Source: Anaerolineaceae bacterium
GTDB taxonomy: Bacteria > Chloroflexota > Anaerolineae > Anaerolineales > Anaerolineaceae
Direction of reading: 5' to 3'
DNA length: 56,236 nucleotides
NCBI GenBank assembly: GCA_017417055.1
Contig: JAFPZX010000055.1
Coordinates: forward strand, 1-56,236
Shown piece by piece: positions 53,376 through 56,236 of the stretch (positions are counted from its first letter, which is position 1; the number at the start of each line of letters is the position of its first letter). The position numbers and the translations under genes are program-made. Under the pieces are notes generated by a model, which saw only the letters and a program-made list of their open reading frames with translations, was not told where the DNA came from and made no database searches.

Positions 53376-53678
53376 AAGCTTCTGCATCAGTTTGACAAAT
53401 TCATCGATAGACTCATCTTTTCCTTCGCGGATATCTTCCGATACACAGCTGCGGATATGACAGGCGAGCAGCTCTTTGTTGAAGCTTACCAGCGCGTTGG
53501 TTACTGCCGAAACCTGGATCATAATATCCGGACAGTAGGCATTTTCTTCCACCATTTTCTGTATACCGCGGATCTGTCCCTCCGCAAGGCGCAGCCGTCT
53601 GATAAGGCTTTTCTGTTCTTCTTCTGAGCGGTATTTTTTCCGGTTACCGCAATGAGGACATTCCAATTCTTCGTTCAT
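53367..53678 (-). CDS. csoR: Copper-sensing repressor, CsoR family
   Basis: The 103-aa all-helical repressor lacks a classical DNA-binding motif. The copper ligands of the CsoR fingerprint (Cys-His-Cys) are Cys in AYCPDIMIQV, then His and Cys in LACHIRSCV. An N-terminal CPHCG pair is an extra metal-binding-like feature seen in some CsoR/FrmR proteins. AGGAGTGAAGAT before the ATG at 53678 fixes the start; the 10-codon upstream extension would run into the operator. It is the first gene of the csoR-copA operon and is preceded by two perfect operator-like palindromes, so autoregulation is likely: Cu+ binding releases the repressor and turns on efflux. Confidence 0.92.
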   Translation of the reverse strand: MNEELECPHCGNRKKYRSEEEQKSLIRRLRLAEGQIRGIQKMVEENAYCPDIMIQVSAVTNALVSFNKELLACHIRSCVSEDIREGKDESIDEFVKLMQKLMK

Positions 53679-53697
53679 ATCTTCACTCCTGTTACCT

Positions 53698-53750
53698 GCA
53701 ATACCCATATAGGGTATGCATATTTTTATTATACCCTATATGGGTATTGC
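53698..53750 (-). promoter_or_regulatory. Twin CsoR operator and promoter of csoR-copA
   Basis: Box 1, ATACCCATATAGGGTAT, is at 53701-53717, and box 2, ATACCCTATATGGGTAT, at 53731-53747. Each is a TACCC-N5-GGGTA near-palindrome as in known CsoR operators. The two are exact reverse complements of each other over 20 bp when flanks are included (53698-53717 and 53731-53750), centres 30 bp apart. A perfect TATAAT (complement 53728-53733) overlaps the edge of box 2, so box 2 lies in the promoter spacer and box 1 just past the start site. Binding at both should block transcription. Confidence 0.88.
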
Positions 53751-53784
53751 TGATAGCCACTTCTGTGTAAATTCATGATTTGAA

Positions 53785-55686
53785 TCAGTAAAAATATATT
53801 TCCCGAATGGACCAGTGTACATCGGCAGGCTTGGTATTTCGGATACGCAGAAATGTTGTTTCGGTTTTGGGAAAACTCAGATCGAACAAACCACTGATGG
53901 TTATGGGCAATACAGTCCAGTTTTCACCGTCTTTGGAGGTGCTGATTTCCGGTGTTCGGGCGTATTCAAGTTCATCTTCACCTGGGAGGAGCGACAGACC
54001 TCTGATTGCCGCCGGTTCGGCAAATTCAATAACAAGTGCAGATTCACCAGACTGCGTATTTTCACTGCGCCAGATCGTGCTCAAATTGTTGTCGATGATT
54101 TCCGGAATATCCGGTGTTGTGCGGAGAACGGAAGGTTCGATCCTGTCTGCTCGTTTATAAAATTCACTGAGCTTTGTTCCCTCCCGTTGTACTGTGTGAA
54201 TGGGCTCATATAATGGGAAAGTCTTTTCGTTTCCGATGCTGCCACTGTAATTGAAAATCAGATAATCCGGTGGATATCGGTGCAGCGCGTTATACTGATG
54301 AACGCTGATTTTTTCCCTTTGTTCCGGAAATAATCCAATCAGTGAGTTGTCCAGGTTCGCGTTGATCTCTCCGATACTCACTTTTTCGTCTGTCTGTGAG
54401 AGAATCCACATCAGGCTCTCTTTTGTCGAAAGCCGCCAGTAATCTCGATCAAAGTCTCCGATTCTGCCGGAAAAAACCGGATTCAGATAGAGATATTCAT
54501 ATGGATGCAGGGATCGGATTTGTATCAGGCTCCAGCCGCAGGAAATGAATATCAGAGCCATGCTCAACAGCTGTCCCCATTTTTTAGAAGAATTCAAAAC
54601 GTAATTCAATCCGGTTCCCGCGAACCAAAAAATGGGGACATAGAAGAAATACATGTGGCGCCAGCCGTTATAAAGGACCGGACGTATGATCATGACCGCG
54701 GTGATGCCGAGACATAATAAAGCCTGCATAAAGCAATCTGTGGGGGCAGTTTTCTTCCTCACGCTTTTTACCAGGCCGAGCCCTGCGGCTAACTGTGGAA
54801 TGAGCGGTGTGGAGATGAAAATCCATAAGGGGAGATAATAAAACGGCAGGTCGTTTTCGCGGAAATATTTCCCGAAAAACAGAATTTCTGCAGCCCCTCC
54901 GGTTTCCTGTGTACGCTGTTTTCCTGTGGCGAAAGTCTGGAATGCCGCAGTGATTTCGGTTATCAGGTTCCCCCAGAAGACCGGTGTTACAGCATACCAG
55001 AACAGGAAGGTCAATGCCAGCAGAAAGCCTGTGAGCCATTTCTTTTTCGCATCAGCTTTCACTGCATGAAACAGCGGGAGCGGGATCAGCACCAGTCCGA
55101 ACAGACGTGTGTTGATGGATATTGCGAAAAAGAACGCGCATACCACGGCATTGAAAATTCCCGGTTTCCGGCGGAACCATTCAAAACACAGCAGAGAGAT
55201 CCACAACAGAGAAATCAGCAAAACGTCCCGGTCGTTATAAAAAGCGTCGCCGAAAAGACGAGGTGTCAAGATATGAAGCTGCAGCAGAAAGAAGGTGACT
55301 TTGCTCTTTCGAAACCGCAGTTCTGTCAGGATGCCGAGACAAATCAGCCCCATGAAATACATAAGAAAATTCCAAAGGTGACGGAGACGCAGAACACTGC
55401 TGATATCCATTGAAAAGCCTTTTACTGCTTCGATGATGACAGTCGGAAATGTGGCTGCCTGCCCGTAGTAGCGATTGTAATAATCTTGAAGGCTCGGAAG
55501 GTTTGCAAAAGAATCCGGTACAGGTTTCCCGAAGTGTTCACAAATCGCTGCCCAGGTAATATGTCCGGCTTCAATCTGGTTGATTTCGTCTGAAGATGCT
55601 CCGTAATCACGGAAAATATGGATACCGCAAAGAAAAAAAACAATAAAAATAATAATTATCATCAATTTCCATATTTTTTGAGACAT
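53785..55686 (-). CDS. Membrane glycosyltransferase (GT-C fold) with C-terminal F5/8-type C domain
   Basis: The 633-aa protein has about ten membrane segments up to residue 420. The first loop has YGASSDEINQIEAGH, the acidic motif of GT-C transferases that use polyprenyl-phosphate sugars. DAFYNDRDVLLISLLW is a second typical motif. The C-terminal part (about 525-633, IDNNLSTIWRSEN, FAEPAAIRGLSLLPGE, SKDGENWTVL, FLRIRN) is an F5/8-type C / CBM32-like beta-sandwich, which often binds sugars. The likely role is transfer of sugar to a lipid, protein or cell-surface polymer, with the last domain outside binding the product; the substrate is unknown. Start: ATG at 55686 after AAGGAAAATAA; an in-frame GTG five codons earlier lacks support. 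It is monocistronic and next to the csoR operator. Confidence 0.85.
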   Translation of the reverse strand: MSQKIWKLMIIIIFIVFFLCGIHIFRDYGASSDEINQIEAGHITWAAICEHFGKPVPDSFANLPSLQDYYNRYYGQAATFPTVIIEAVKGFSMDISSVLRLRHLWNFLMYFMGLICLGILTELRFRKSKVTFFLLQLHILTPRLFGDAFYNDRDVLLISLLWISLLCFEWFRRKPGIFNAVVCAFFFAISINTRLFGLVLIPLPLFHAVKADAKKKWLTGFLLALTFLFWYAVTPVFWGNLITEITAAFQTFATGKQRTQETGGAAEILFFGKYFRENDLPFYYLPLWIFISTPLIPQLAAGLGLVKSVRKKTAPTDCFMQALLCLGITAVMIIRPVLYNGWRHMYFFYVPIFWFAGTGLNYVLNSSKKWGQLLSMALIFISCGWSLIQIRSLHPYEYLYLNPVFSGRIGDFDRDYWRLSTKESLMWILSQTDEKVSIGEINANLDNSLIGLFPEQREKISVHQYNALHRYPPDYLIFNYSGSIGNEKTFPLYEPIHTVQREGTKLSEFYKRADRIEPSVLRTTPDIPEIIDNNLSTIWRSENTQSGESALVIEFAEPAAIRGLSLLPGEDELEYARTPEISTSKDGENWTVLPITISGLFDLSFPKTETTFLRIRNTKPADVHWSIREIYFY

Positions 55687-55917
55687 TTTATTTTCCTTCA
55701 CAATGCTTTTTTCTCTGCTTCTAATTGCAGCTGTTGTTAATCACTAATAATATAATTCCATTTTTTATTGCATCTGTTAGTCAGGCCATTGCGCACTGAC
55801 ACCGGTTTGTTCTGTTGAGTACGAACTGATTGTTTGTTGCTATTCGCCGGGGACTTTCCCATAAAGTGACAGCCCGCGATGGCAATCCCATGATTAGTAA
55901 CAAACAAATTATATGTA

Positions 55918-56010
55918 CCTGTTCAGAATGGAACACAAGGGACTGACATCTTGTGCAGCGCAGCACGCACAAGTGTGCCTGTTCCTATGTGCGGCGTTCC
56001 GGGTTTTGAA
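55918..56010. repeat. Class B palindromic element, copy 5 with extended ends
   Basis: GTTCAGAATGGAACACAAGGG at the left, GTTCCTATGTGCGGCGTTCCGG at the right, with TTGTGCAGCGCAGCACGCACAAG in the middle. The outermost TTCAG/TTGAA ends suggest that the full element is about 90 bp. Confidence 0.78.
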
Positions 56011-56113
56011 AAGCTGCAATTATATTTTATCATTATTCAATTCTGACTAAATGTTTTTATATGGCGATATACATGATACAATGATATGCGATTATCAATT
56101 TTGTCAAAGTACT

Positions 56114-56141
56114 TTGAACTTTTCTTTAATGATGATACAAT
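56114..56141 (+). promoter_or_regulatory. Promoter ahead of a very short hairpin RNA
   Basis: TTGAAC at 56114-56119, 16-bp spacer, TACAAT at 56136-56141. Transcription would begin near 56148. Confidence 0.5.
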
Positions 56142-56147
56142 GTCTTT

Positions 56148-56212
56148 CATAGAAGCTCCTTTGTTGATTTTGTTAAGCTAAAATAATTATCTCACAAAAG
56201 AGCTTCTTTTTC
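56148..56212 (+). ncRNA. Candidate 65-nt small RNA or 5' hairpin
   Basis: AGAAGCTCCTTTGT (56151-56164) pairs with ACAAAAGAGCTTCT (56194-56207) with one mismatch, and TTTTTCTT follows. The hairpin starts at the predicted transcript start, so the RNA would be a single stem-loop ending in its own terminator. It could instead be the terminator of something that lies further upstream, but no gene is seen. It may also be the leader of a gene beyond the window. Confidence 0.4.
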
Positions 56213-56236
56213 TTCCCTTTGGCTCATTTCTATTCA

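Noticed and set aside
53261-53376. A missed small coding gene between csoR and copA
   Set aside because: The sequence is heptad repeat; any frame would give a meaningless 7-residue repeat.

Overview
The window is a contiguous piece of a bacterial chromosome of middling GC content. It carries mostly housekeeping and metabolic genes on both strands, and no phage, transposase, CRISPR or rRNA genes. The best guess is a Chloroflexota bacterium of the Anaerolineae type. The grounds are a two-CxxC form of ribosomal protein L28, a long IleS (1048 aa, KMSKH motif) behind a T-box leader, an AT-rich single-gene defence locus, and no outer-membrane genes. A clostridial Bacillota is the main alternative. 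The assignment is inferred from gene character, not from any search.

Layout. 1-4.6 kb: start of an unknown gene, a secreted Pro/His/Trp-rich protein, an ABC permease plus binding protein without an ATPase, and a GH13 glucosidase. 5-8.2 kb: a 1063-aa REC/GGDEF/EAL/membrane/GGDEF signalling protein. 8.3-14.5 kb: a hydrolase, rpmB (L28), a PHP phosphoesterase, a CBS-domain protein and dinG. 14.9-21.6 kb: adenine deaminase, a secreted protein, and the ileS T-box and ileS. 21.7-27.9 kb: a kdgK-like kinase with a GGDEF protein, then an mgtA Mg2+ ATPase preceded by an unassigned switch-like leader RNA and a 35-codon acidic small ORF, then rpiB. 28-31 kb: a DUF262/DUF1524 defence gene and a HIRAN protein. 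31.7-37 kb: a GH13 enzyme, glgB and ogt. 37-45 kb: degV, an acyltransferase, aroQ, a C39-like peptidase, an unknown protein, a PD-(D/E)XK protein, and an antitoxin with a PIN toxin broken by an amber codon. 45-56 kb: a bactofilin-like membrane protein, a hybrid histidine kinase, tRNA-Gly, a csoR-copA copper operon with a twin operator, and a GT-C glycosyltransferase.

The most unusual property is the non-coding DNA. At least five repeat classes fill the gaps: period-7 arrays (class A) and four classes of imperfect palindromes (B, about 60-95 bp, GGGGACTGGCACC type; C, about 58 bp, GAGGTCTGCC type; D, GGGACAGTTC/GGACGGTT type; E, GAGTCAA type). Many copies abut or overlap a stop codon. In aroQ a class C copy encodes the last 12 residues. 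In ogt and the PHP gene the stop codon lies inside the repeat. In the csoR-copA operon and the ileS leader, period-7 arrays are part of the mRNA.

Genes that plausibly work together: glgB and the two GH13 enzymes (alpha-glucan metabolism), csoR with copA (copper efflux), the mgtA leader with mgtA (Mg2+ uptake), and several c-di-GMP proteins.
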